A stretch of 40,325 bases of DNA, taken from assembly GCA_046346665.1 (NCBI GenBank), contig JAXMHQ010000041.1, positions 1 through 40,325 of the forward strand, given 5' to 3'. Each line of letters begins with the position of its first letter. Positions within the stretch are counted from its first letter, which is position 1. Below are positions 14,944 through 22,377 of this stretch, in pieces. Made by a program: the position numbers and the translations under genes. Below the pieces are notes generated by a model. The model did not search any database, was not told where the DNA came from, and was given only the letters and a program-made list of their open reading frames with translations. This stretch comes from JAXMHQ01 sp046346665 (GTDB lineage Bacteria; Verrucomicrobiota; Verrucomicrobiia; Limisphaerales; JAXMHQ01).

Positions 14944-16401
14944 ATGGCCCTGAAATTATTCAACACACTGTCGCGGTCGATCCAGGAATTCGTCCCGATC
15001 GACCCCGCCGGCAAACGCGTCGGCATGTATTGCTGCGGACCGACCGTCTACGACTTCGCTCATATCGGCAACTGGCGCACGTTCGTCTTCGGGGACCTCG
15101 TCCGCCGCACCCTCGAATTTCACGGCTACCAGGTCCGGCATGTCATGAACATCACGGACGTCGAAGACAAAATCATCCGGCGCGTCCGCGAACAGAACAC
15201 CACGCTGCGGGAATACACCGGCCGCTACGAGGCGGCGTTCCTGGAGGACCTCGCCGCGCTGAACTGCCTGAGACCGCACGAGATGCCGCGCGCGACGGAG
15301 CATCTGCCGGCCATCATTGAACTCATCCAGCGCCTCGTCCAGCGCGGCATCGCCTACCAGGCACCGGATGGCTCCGTGTATTTCAGCATCGAGAAATACC
15401 GCGGCTGCGGGCACGTCTACGGACAGCTCGTGAAGCTCAATTTCGACGAGATGCGCGCCGGTGAACGGGTCAAGAGCGACGAATACGCCAAGGAATCGCT
15501 GGCGGATTTTGCGCTGTGGAAAGCGCGCGTGCCGGAGGACGGCGCCGTGTTCTGGCCCAGCCCCTGGGGCGAAGGCCGCCCGGGCTGGCACATCGAGTGC
15601 AGCGCCATGAGCATGCAACTGCTCGGCCCGAGCTTTGACCTTCACCTCGGCGGCGAGGACCTCATGTTCCCCCATCACGAGGACGAAATCGCCCAAAGCG
15701 AAGGCGCGGGCACCCAGTGCGCCGGCGCCAGATTCGTCAATCACTGGCTCCACGGCGCCCACCTGCTCGTCGAAGGCAAGAAGATGAGCAAATCGCTCGG
15801 GAACTTTTTCACGCTGCGCGACCTGCTCGGCCGCGGCTTCACCGGACACGAAATCCGTTACCTGCTGCTCACCGCCCATTACCGCGAAACTTTCAATTTC
15901 ACCCTCGACGGACTCCAGGCCGCCCGGAGCGCGCTGGCCCGCATCGGGGAATGCCTCGGCAAATTGCGCGACCTCGCCGCCGCCCCCCCCCCCAAAGGGG
16001 TCAGTCCTATAATTGTGAATTTAGGCACCCCCAATACCGCCGCCACCAGCCTGGTCAACTCCTTCGCCGCGGCTTTGGAGGATGACCTGAATATTTCGGC
16101 CGCCTGGGGCGCGGTGTTCGACTGGGTCCGCGATACGAACCGCCGACTCGCCGAAAATACGCTGACGCCTGCCGATGCCGCCGCCGCCCTCGCCGCCTGG
16201 GACCGCGTCGATTCCGTGCTCGGTGTCACCCCGGTGGTTGAATCCAGCGTGCCCGCCGAAATCCAGGCCCTCGCCGATGCCCGCACCGCCGCCAAGAAAG
16301 CAAAGGATTTCAAGAAAGCGGACGAAATCCGAGCCCAACTCAAGGCGCAGGGCTGGTCGATCGAAGACACCCCGAAGGGGCCGAAGTTGAAAAAACTCTA
16401 G
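14944..16401 (+). CDS. cysS: Cysteinyl-tRNA synthetase with in-frame repeat insert
   Basis: Class I tRNA synthetase of 485 residues that charges tRNA-Cys. The nucleotide-binding signature HIGN (40-43, in YDFAHIGNWRTF), the zinc-binding CGPTVYD start, GWHIECSAMS, GGEDLMFPHHEDEIAQ and KMSKS (280-284) are all intact. The C-terminal helical bundle includes EDDLNISAAWGAVFDW and AKDFKKADEIR. The ATG at 14944 gives the family start MALKLFNTLS. Residues of about 351-359 (KGVSPIIVN) are encoded by a 26-bp sequence (15995-16020) identical to one arm of the hairpin at 35357-35413. The insert falls in the variable linker before the helical bundle, preceded by a run of 11 C. The frame is kept, so the enzyme is probably active. 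Confidence 0.96.
   Translation: MALKLFNTLSRSIQEFVPIDPAGKRVGMYCCGPTVYDFAHIGNWRTFVFGDLVRRTLEFHGYQVRHVMNITDVEDKIIRRVREQNTTLREYTGRYEAAFLEDLAALNCLRPHEMPRATEHLPAIIELIQRLVQRGIAYQAPDGSVYFSIEKYRGCGHVYGQLVKLNFDEMRAGERVKSDEYAKESLADFALWKARVPEDGAVFWPSPWGEGRPGWHIECSAMSMQLLGPSFDLHLGGEDLMFPHHEDEIAQSEGAGTQCAGARFVNHWLHGAHLLVEGKKMSKSLGNFFTLRDLLGRGFTGHEIRYLLLTAHYRETFNFTLDGLQAARSALARIGECLGKLRDLAAAPPPKGVSPIIVNLGTPNTAATSLVNSFAAALEDDLNISAAWGAVFDWVRDTNRRLAENTLTPADAAAALAAWDRVDSVLGVTPVVESSVPAEIQALADARTAAKKAKDFKKADEIRAQLKAQGWSIEDTPKGPKLKKL
15995..16020 (+). repeat. 26-bp repeat arm inside cysS
   Basis: AAGGGGTCAGTCCTATAATT and the next 6 bp are identical to the right arm of the perfect hairpin at 35388-35413. Only one arm is present here. 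It is read in the frame GGG-GTC-AGT-CCT-ATA-ATT-GTG, which has no stop. Confidence 0.92.
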
Positions 16402-16420
16402 ACTCTAAATATGCACTCCC

Positions 16421-16517
16421 GGTTGCAGGTTGAAAGTTGAAGGTTGAAGGTTATGAACGCCGATCGCATCGCCTGCCTGAAGGAACCTGCAACCATCAAC
16501 CTGCAACCTTTAACTTC
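16421..16517. repeat. GTTGCAGG inverted repeat between cysS and tmk
   Basis: Left arm GGTTGCAGGTTGAAAGTTGA (from 16421) and right arm units AACCTGCAACC/ATCAACCTGCAACC (16484-16517) repeat the family seen at 2717-2816. The right arm ends 7 bp before the tmk ATG, so it occupies the place where a ribosome binding site would be expected. Confidence 0.72.
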
Positions 16518-16523
16518 ATTTTC

Positions 16524-17171
16524 ATGACCGGCTGGTTCATCACATTCGAAGGCGGCGAAGGCGTGGGGAAATCCACCCAGATCCAGCTCCTTGCCGAACG
16601 GCTGCGGGGGCTCGGCAGGCGCGTTTGCGTCCTGCGCGAACCCGGGGGCACGCCCATCGGCGAGGAAATCCGGCACACGCTCAAACACAGCGACGCCAAC
16701 CACGCCATGACGCCTGAAGCCGAGCTGCTGCTCATGAACGCCAGCCGGGCGCAACTCGTCCGGGAACGCATCCGGCCCGCGCTCGCCGCGGGCGAAATCG
16801 TCCTGTGCGACCGCTTTTACGATTCCACCCTTGCCTACCAGGGTTACGGCCGGGAACTGGATTTGAAGCGGGTGCGGCAGGCGATCGACATCGCGGTGGA
16901 CGGCACGCACCCGGACCTGACGCTGCTGCTGGTGGTGCCGGCCGAGGTGGCCGGTCAGCGGATGGAACAGCGCCGCGGCGCAGCGCCGGCCGTGCGCGAT
17001 CGGCTCGAGGAATCCGGGCGCGAATTCTTCCGGCGCGTCGACGCCGGCTACCGCGCCCTCGCCGCCGCCGAGCCCGGCCGCTTCCGCATCGTGGAAGCCT
17101 CCGGCGACGTCACAGTTGTAAGTGAGGCGATCTGGCGCCATGTAGCGCCGATTCTTCCGACTGGTTCTTGA
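16524..17171 (+). CDS. tmk: Thymidylate kinase
   Basis: Cytoplasmic kinase of 215 residues that converts dTMP to dTDP. P-loop GEGVGKST (11-18), the DR(Y/F) substrate motif in LCDRFYDSTLAYQGYGREL, and a lid-like region (RMEQRRGAAPAVRDRLEESG) are present. The ATG at 16524 is chosen because the family begins a few residues before the P-loop strand (WFITFEGGEG). There is no good Shine-Dalgarno site; a repeat arm ends just before the start. The last 62 bp overlap the 3' end of the convergent TPR gene. Confidence 0.95.
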   Translation: MTGWFITFEGGEGVGKSTQIQLLAERLRGLGRRVCVLREPGGTPIGEEIRHTLKHSDANHAMTPEAELLLMNASRAQLVRERIRPALAAGEIVLCDRFYDSTLAYQGYGRELDLKRVRQAIDIAVDGTHPDLTLLLVVPAEVAGQRMEQRRGAAPAVRDRLEESGREFFRRVDAGYRALAAAEPGRFRIVEASGDVTVVSEAIWRHVAPILPTGS

Positions 17172-19047
17172 GCTCCTGGTTCGCCCGCGAACGGTCGATC
17201 CACAACCGCAACGCCGGCTCCAGCGACGCGTCTTTCCGCACCGCCATCTCCCACAGCCCGGCCGCCCCCGCGAAATCGCCGGCCATGAAATCCAGCATGC
17301 CCTGGTCCCGCAACACCGCCGGAGACCCCGACGGGACCCGCGCCACCGACTGCCGGCAATCCGCCGCCGCGCCCGCCACATCCCCGCGCGCATACCGCGC
17401 CCATCCGCGCGTGCCGTACGCATGCGCATCCGACGGATCGATCTGCAACGCCCGCGTCGCGTCGGTGATCGCTCCCGCAAAATCCTCCCGCCGGTACCGC
17501 ACCCACGCCCGCGCATCGAGCGCCGCCGTGTTCCGCGGATTCGATTCCAGCACCGCCGTGAAATCCGCCCCCGCGCCCTCCAGATCTCCGGATTTCTCTC
17601 GCGCGCAACCGCGGTTGAACCGGGCCTGCAGCAGTGCGGGATTCAATTCCAGCGCCCGCGTCAGGTCCGCGATCGCCGCCCCGAACTGGCCGGTCCTGTA
17701 TTCCACCAAGCCCCGGCCTTCCAGCGCGCCGGCCAGCGAGGGATCAATCCTGAGCGCCCGGTCGAAATCCGCCCGCGCCTTCGCGTAATCCTCAAGCTGC
17801 ACATACGCAAGCCCGCGGTTGACCCACAACGCCGCGTTGCCCGGATCCAGACCGATCGCCTGCGTGTAATCCGCAATCGCTCCCGCCACGTCCCCCTGCA
17901 CCCGCCGCGCCAGCCCGCGGTTGTCATAAGCGGAGGAACCCGGCTGGATCTGGATCGCTCGATCCAAATCGGCGACAGCGCCGGGATAATTCCCAAGCTT
18001 CATCTTCAAAAGGCCGCGCGTATAAAAATGAATCGCATTGGTCGCACCCAGTTGAATCGCCCGGTCCAGGTCCGCAATCGCGCCCGCAACATCCCCCTGC
18101 TGCCGCCGGACGGCCGCTCGATTTTCAAACGCGCTCACGCTCGCGGGCAGCAGCCGGATCGCTTCCGAAAAATCCGACGCTGCGCCCGCCCAATCGCCCT
18201 GTCGCGACCGCGCCAGGCCGCGGCTCTGAAAAATTGCCGCGTTGCCCGGGCTCAGCGCGATCGCCTGGTCCAGGTCGGCAATGGCCCCGGGGAGATTTCC
18301 GGATTGAATCCGGACGGCCGCGCGCCCGATCCGGATCGCGGCGTTGCCGGGATCGCGGCGCAGCGCCTGCTCGTAATCGGACTCCGCGCCGGCGAGGTCG
18401 CCCAGCCGGGCGCGCGCTTCCGCGCGGCCGAGCCACGCCGCGGCGGACGCCGGGTTCAACTCGATCGCGCGGCTGTAGTCGGCCGCCGCCGCCGCCGCGT
18501 CGCCGAGCTTCCATTCCAGGGCCGCCCGCTCCGCAAAGGCCTCCGCCCCCGCGTTCGGATTCAATTCAATGGTGCGCGTGAAATCCGCCAGGGCGCCCCG
18601 CGCATCGCCGGTTTGACGCTTTAATTCACCCCGGAAATGCCACGTCGCCGCATTCGTCGGATTCAGCGTCAGCGCCTTGTCCAGGTCCCGGATCGCGTCC
18701 AGGGTCGAACCGAGGCTGGATTTCGCCAGCGCGCGCAGTTCGAAAGCCGCGGCGTCCAGCGGCCGAAGCTCGATCAAGCGGTTGAAATCGGATATCGCCG
18801 CCGCCCAGTTCCCGAGCCGGCATTCGGCGCTCCCGCGAAAATCGTATGCGGGCGCCAGGCTCGGATCGATCCGAATGGCCCGGGAAAATTCGTCCACCGC
18901 GGCCTGCCAGTGCGCCGCGTCGAATTCCTTCCGTCCCAGCGCCAGGTGCTGTCCGGCGTCGCCCGGCGGCCGGCCGCATCCGGGCAGCACCGATCCCGCT
19001 GCGGCCAGCAGCAGCAATAGTGCGGCAAGTCGGATGGGTACGGTCAC
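17110..19047 (-). CDS. Tetratricopeptide-repeat lipoprotein, 17 TPR units
   Basis: Protein of about 645 residues. The N-terminus (MTVPIRLAALLLLLAAAGSV, then LPGC) is a lipoprotein signal with likely lipidated Cys24. From about residue 33 to near the end there are 17 consecutive 34-residue TPR units, each with the GDxxGAIADxxRAIxLxP pattern (for example GDVAGAIADLDRAIQL). TPR arrays are protein-docking scaffolds; the lipid anchor would hold it in an envelope membrane. No catalytic domain is seen. The start is uncertain: GTG at 19047 gives the most compact signal peptide, while TTG at 19083 would add 12 residues. It converges on tmk with a 62-bp overlap and is divergent from the GH5 gene. Confidence 0.85.
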   Translation of the reverse strand: MTVPIRLAALLLLLAAAGSVLPGCGRPPGDAGQHLALGRKEFDAAHWQAAVDEFSRAIRIDPSLAPAYDFRGSAECRLGNWAAAISDFNRLIELRPLDAAAFELRALAKSSLGSTLDAIRDLDKALTLNPTNAATWHFRGELKRQTGDARGALADFTRTIELNPNAGAEAFAERAALEWKLGDAAAAAADYSRAIELNPASAAAWLGRAEARARLGDLAGAESDYEQALRRDPGNAAIRIGRAAVRIQSGNLPGAIADLDQAIALSPGNAAIFQSRGLARSRQGDWAGAASDFSEAIRLLPASVSAFENRAAVRRQQGDVAGAIADLDRAIQLGATNAIHFYTRGLLKMKLGNYPGAVADLDRAIQIQPGSSAYDNRGLARRVQGDVAGAIADYTQAIGLDPGNAALWVNRGLAYVQLEDYAKARADFDRALRIDPSLAGALEGRGLVEYRTGQFGAAIADLTRALELNPALLQARFNRGCAREKSGDLEGAGADFTAVLESNPRNTAALDARAWVRYRREDFAGAITDATRALQIDPSDAHAYGTRGWARYARGDVAGAAADCRQSVARVPSGSPAVLRDQGMLDFMAGDFAGAAGLWEMAVRKDASLEPALRLWIDRSRANQELKNQSEESALHGARSPHLQL

Positions 19048-19148
19048 AGCAGTGACTGTGAACGGGAAGCCTCGCTGGGGCAAGCGAGTTTGGTAGTAAT
19101 ACGGATTGCCACGGGGTTTGACGCCATGTTTTGATGTGGCAGAGTTTC

Positions 19149-20441
19149 ATGCATAGCCGCTTTATGAGTTCCCGCCTCCTCCCCCTGGTCATGTTGAACG
19201 TGCTGTTTCTTGCCGCCGCAGCCTCCGGCCAGCAGCGGCAGTTGCAGTATTCCGGAGTGAACCTCTCGTGCGCCGAGTTCGGCCAATCGCATCTGCCCGG
19301 CACTTACAACTCGGACTACATATACCCGAACCAAACCGAAGTGGACTATTTCAAAAGCCGCGGCATGAACACGGTGCGCCTGTGCTTTCGCTGGGAACGG
19401 CTGCAGCACACCAACCACTCGTCGCTCGACGCGACCGAGTTCGGCCGCCTGCATTCGTTCGTCACCCAGTCCACCGCAAAAGGCGTCTACGTCATCCTGG
19501 ACCCTCATAATTTCGCCCGGTATTACCCCGACCCGAACAATTATCAACAATCCGCCCAGGGACTGATTGGCGGCGCTTCGGTGCCGTTCTCGGATTTCGC
19601 GGATTTCTGGTCGCGCCTGGCCGCCATCTACAGGACGAACGACCACGTGATTTTCAACCTGATGAACGAGCCCGCCGCGATCATGACAACGAATTGGGTG
19701 ACCGCAGCCAATGCGGCAATCACGGCCATTCGCGACGCGGGCGCTTCCAATCTTGTTCTCGTGCCGGGAACCCGCTGGACCGGGGCGTGGACGTGGATGA
19801 ACGCCGACAGTTACGGAAGCGCGAATGCCGTGGGAATGCTGGACGTGGTGGATCCTACCAACAACTTCGCGTTCGACGTTCACCAATACCTGGACAACGA
19901 CGGGTCAGGAACCTCCACCACCATCTACAACAATAACCCCATGATCGGCGTGACCCGGCTATCCGCTTTCACGCAATGGTGCCGCGATAACAATCGCCGC
20001 GGGTTTCTCGGTGAATTCGCTGTCGCCAATTCCACGTTTGGATCGGGCATCGGGGATGAAACGATCAGCAACATGTTGAGCCACCTCGAGGCCAACGCCG
20101 ACGTGTGGATGGGTTGGACGTGGTGGGCGGCGGGACCCTGGTGGGGCGGATACATGTTCACGCTCGAACCGGCGGGCGGCAATACGGACCAGGCCGCCAT
20201 GATGACCCTGACCAATTACATCACGATCCCGCAGCCGACTCTGCAGATCACCAGCGGCGGCCAGGTCCAGTTCCCGACATGGCCCCGGTTCGTGTTTCAA
20301 CCCCAGGCCTCCCCGGACCTGGTCACCTGGACCAATTACGGCCCCACCCTCAGCAGCAACGGACCAACCGTCAGCGTCAGCGTCCCCGTCGGATCCGATC
20401 CCGCCGCGTTCTACCGCGTCCAATGGCATCGCAAACCCTGA
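19149..20441 (+). CDS. Secreted GH5-family glycoside hydrolase (endoglucanase-like)
   Basis: Exported enzyme of about 430 residues. A signal peptide (RLLPLVMLNVLFLAAAASGQ) is followed by a GH5 barrel: YSGVNLSCAEFG, RGMNTVRLCFRWERLQ, VYVILDPHNFARYY. The acid/base is E174 in IFNLMNEPAA, the nucleophile E289 in RGFLGEFAVA, and the barrel includes WMGWTWWAAGPWWGGY. These match bacterial endo-beta-1,4-glucanases of GH5. The last ~65 residues (TLQITSGGQVQFPTWPRF to FYRVQWHRKP) form a beta module like the FYR terminus of the protein at 5527-6855. Likely role: cellulose or related beta-glucan breakdown outside the cell. ATGs at 19134, 19149 and 19164 are all possible starts. Confidence 0.88.
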   Translation: MHSRFMSSRLLPLVMLNVLFLAAAASGQQRQLQYSGVNLSCAEFGQSHLPGTYNSDYIYPNQTEVDYFKSRGMNTVRLCFRWERLQHTNHSSLDATEFGRLHSFVTQSTAKGVYVILDPHNFARYYPDPNNYQQSAQGLIGGASVPFSDFADFWSRLAAIYRTNDHVIFNLMNEPAAIMTTNWVTAANAAITAIRDAGASNLVLVPGTRWTGAWTWMNADSYGSANAVGMLDVVDPTNNFAFDVHQYLDNDGSGTSTTIYNNNPMIGVTRLSAFTQWCRDNNRRGFLGEFAVANSTFGSGIGDETISNMLSHLEANADVWMGWTWWAAGPWWGGYMFTLEPAGGNTDQAAMMTLTNYITIPQPTLQITSGGQVQFPTWPRFVFQPQASPDLVTWTNYGPTLSSNGPTVSVSVPVGSDPAAFYRVQWHRKP

Positions 20442-20459
20442 CCCGCCCGTGTTCCCCTC

Positions 20460-20567
20460 CCCGGTGTCACATCTAGACATTCGACATTTGACGGATTCTT
20501 GACCACTTCTTTGGCCGTTCTTGGCCACTTTTTGGTCAAGTGTTGAATGTCTAGATGTGACACCGGG
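20460..20567. repeat. Long near-perfect hairpin (33-bp arms)
   Basis: Arms CCCGGTGTCACATCTAGACA... (20460-20482) and its exact complement (20545-20567) give 23 perfect base pairs. They extend by 10 more with two mismatches (20483-20492 with 20535-20544). The 42-nt loop is made of TTGACCACTT/TTGGCCGTTC/TTGGCCACTT-like units. It sits 18 bp after the GH5 stop and 62 bp before the DUF4404 gene. It may terminate or stabilise transcripts, or be a mobile palindrome. Confidence 0.9.
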
Positions 20568-20629
20568 ACGGGGTGAAATGCGCTTGCGCCTTGCTCCAAC
20601 GGGGGCGTGAGGTATCGTGAGGAGGAACT

Positions 20630-20962
20630 ATGATCGACGACACGATCGGCAAAATTGAGGCGAGGATCCGCTCGGCGGAATCCATCAATGCAGAACGCAA
20701 ATCGGAGTTGATCGCGCTCCTCGGGCGGTTGAAATCGGAGGTGTCCGACCTGTCGCGCACGCACGGCGAACACGCGGAAAGCATCACCGGCTTCACCGAA
20801 GCCTCCGCCCGCGAGGCCACCCGCGCCGCACAGAACCCCGAATTGCTCGACCTCTCGCTCAAAGGGCTGAAAGGTTCCGTCGAAGGTTTCGAACAATCAC
20901 ACCCGCGCCTCGTCCAGGTCGTCAATTCAATCAGCAACCTGCTGTCGAACGTGGGAATTTAG
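20630..20962 (+). CDS. DUF4404 family small protein
   Basis: Cytoplasmic-looking protein of 110 residues, mostly helical. The start MIDDTIGKIEARIRSAESIN, the middle ELIALLGRLKSEVSDLSRTH and the end NPELLDLSLKGLKGSVEGFE, SHPRLVQVVNSISNLLSN match the DUF4404 family, which has no known function. The first half looks like an antiparallel coiled coil. It has one of the few good Shine-Dalgarno sites here (GTGAGGAGGAACTATG). It is a single gene between a GH5 gene and the convergent plsC operon. Confidence 0.85.
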   Translation: MIDDTIGKIEARIRSAESINAERKSELIALLGRLKSEVSDLSRTHGEHAESITGFTEASAREATRAAQNPELLDLSLKGLKGSVEGFEQSHPRLVQVVNSISNLLSNVGI

Positions 20963-20997
20963 ACAGGCCGACGGGCCGGCAGAATGTCCCGCGATAT

Positions 20998-21030
20998 TTC
21001 TGCATTCTACATTCCGCCTTCTGCCTTTAC
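20998..21030 (-). repeat. ATTCTGCATT repeat, copy 2, overlapping the plsC stop
   Basis: TTCTGCATTCTACATTCCGC...TTTAC matches 14871-14904 almost exactly. Read on the minus strand it begins GTAAAGGCAGAAGG, and its TAA is the plsC stop codon (21027-21029). Confidence 0.65.
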
Positions 21031-21680
21031 GGAAACACTTCCTTGTCCTCGCACGGCTCGAGCCGCGCGATGGCGGCCATGATTTCATCCGCCACCTGCT
21101 GGTAAATTTCCTTCAGCCGCGCCTTGCTGCAGGTTTTCGCCTCGGCGCGCAATTCCTTGAACCACATCGGCCGGCCGTATTTGACGGCAACACCCACCGG
21201 GCGCGGAATCCTCACATGCCGTCCGTAGGCCTCGAACGTGCCGAACACGCGCACGGGAATCACGACGGCCTGCGACTTGATCACCGTGAGTCCGATGCCG
21301 GAGCGGGCGGGCTGCAGTTTGCCGTCTCGCGTGCGAGTGCCTTCGGGAAACAAAATGATCGCGCCGCCTTCCAGCAACCGGTCCAGGATGGCTTTCAATC
21401 CCTTCGCCCCGCCGCCATCGCGGTCCACCGGCACCGAGTTCCATTTCCGCAGCAACCAGCCGATGCCCGGGAATCGAAACAAACTTTCCCGCGCCAGGTA
21501 ATTGATGCCGCGATGCAGCCCGGATCCGACGAGCGGCGGGTCGAGAAAACTGGCGTGGTTGGACGCCAGGATGACGGGGCCGGAGAGCGGCACGCGCTCG
21601 GCGTTGTAGAAGCGCCGGTGGAAATAGGTCGCGTAGAGCGTCCGGAAAAAAAGCCAGCCCAGGTAGTAGACGAAATTCAT
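21027..21680 (-). CDS. plsC: Lysophospholipid acyltransferase (PlsC-like)
   Basis: Membrane-associated acyltransferase of 217 residues, probably adding the second acyl chain to 1-acyl-glycerol-3-phosphate in phospholipid synthesis. The catalytic H(x)4D motif is H42-ASFL-D47; the second conserved block is FPEGTRTRDG. An N-terminal hydrophobic segment (NFVYYLGWLFFRTLYATYF) would bind it to the inner membrane. The ATG overlaps the cmk TGA (ATGA), indicating coupled translation in an aroA-cmk-plsC unit, an order also known from other bacteria with cmk-plsC-rpsA type clusters. The stop codon is provided by a dispersed repeat. Another PlsC-like acyltransferase specificity is possible. Confidence 0.9.
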   Translation of the reverse strand: MNFVYYLGWLFFRTLYATYFHRRFYNAERVPLSGPVILASNHASFLDPPLVGSGLHRGINYLARESLFRFPGIGWLLRKWNSVPVDRDGGGAKGLKAILDRLLEGGAIILFPEGTRTRDGKLQPARSGIGLTVIKSQAVVIPVRVFGTFEAYGRHVRIPRPVGVAVKYGRPMWFKELRAEAKTCSKARLKEIYQQVADEIMAAIARLEPCEDKEVFP

Positions 21681-22339
21681 TTCGCCGAATCGAGCCGGGC
21701 GCGGATGTCGTCGATCAGCAGCGCGCTGGTTTCCGCGGAGGTCATGCGGGAGTTGTCGATCACCTTCGCGCCGAGGGCGATCATCAGGGGCGCCGCCGCG
21801 CGCTGGCTGTCGCGCTGGTCGCGCGCCGCCAGGTTTTCCTGCACGCCCTCCGCCGCCCTCCGCCGCGACCGCTCCTCCAGCCGTGCATCGAGGTAATACT
21901 TGAAATCGGTCTCGGGAAAAACATTCGTCCCGATGTCGCGTCCTTCCATGACCAGGTTGCCGAACTGGATGCAGTCGCGCTGGGTTTTCTTCATCCAGTC
22001 GCGCACCTTGGGCACCGCCGCCACCAGCGGCACAGCCGCGCTGGTTTCCGCGGTCCGGATCTCTTTCTCGGGATAATAGCCGTCCACCAGCAGCCGCACG
22101 CTGCGCAAGCCGTCCGCCTCCGCGCAAACGGTCGACGTCTTCCACTTCCGGCACGCCGCCGCGACCGCCTTGACATCCGAGACCTCCACCCGCTGCTGCA
22201 GACAATACCAGGCAAGGGTGCGGTACATGGCGCCGGTGTCGACGTAAACAAAGCCCAGCGCCTTGGCGACGAGCTTCGCGTTGGTGCTCTTGCCGCTGGC
22301 GCTCGTCCCGTCGAGGGCAATGACAATCGGTGAATTCAA
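21677..22339 (-). CDS. cmk: Cytidylate kinase
   Basis: Cytoplasmic kinase of 220 residues phosphorylating CMP/dCMP. P-loop DGTSASGKST (10-19, usually DGPAGSGKST), VDTGAMYR, MEGRDIGTNVFP and KYYLDARLEERSRRR fit the family. No ATG exists near the required start; the frame begins with TTG at 22339. Immediately upstream lies an AACCTGCAACC repeat half, so a former start or ribosome site may have been replaced. It lies 34 bp after aroA and overlaps plsC by 4 bp. Confidence 0.92.
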   Translation of the reverse strand: MNSPIVIALDGTSASGKSTNAKLVAKALGFVYVDTGAMYRTLAWYCLQQRVEVSDVKAVAAACRKWKTSTVCAEADGLRSVRLLVDGYYPEKEIRTAETSAAVPLVAAVPKVRDWMKKTQRDCIQFGNLVMEGRDIGTNVFPETDFKYYLDARLEERSRRRAAEGVQENLAARDQRDSQRAAAPLMIALGAKVIDNSRMTSAETSALLIDDIRARLDSAK

Positions 22340-22344
22340 ATGGA

Positions 22345-22377
22345 GTTGCTGGTTACAGGTTGCAGGTTGCAGGTTAG
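22345..22377 (-). repeat. GTTGCAGG repeat half in the aroA-cmk junction
   Basis: On the minus strand TAACCTGCAACCTGCAACCT follows the last aroA codon, and its TAA is the aroA stop. It fills nearly all of the 34-bp gap to cmk. Same family as 2717-2816 and 16421-16517, but one arm only. Confidence 0.7.

Noticed and set aside
17422..18624. 400-codon plus-strand frame over the TPR gene
   Set aside because: Periodic Arg-rich shadow caused by the 102-bp periodicity of the TPR repeats on the other strand.
20460..20567. Interpretation of the long hairpin as a CRISPR or tRNA
   Set aside because: There is only one inverted pair, no regular direct repeats with spacers, and no cloverleaf with conserved T-arm.
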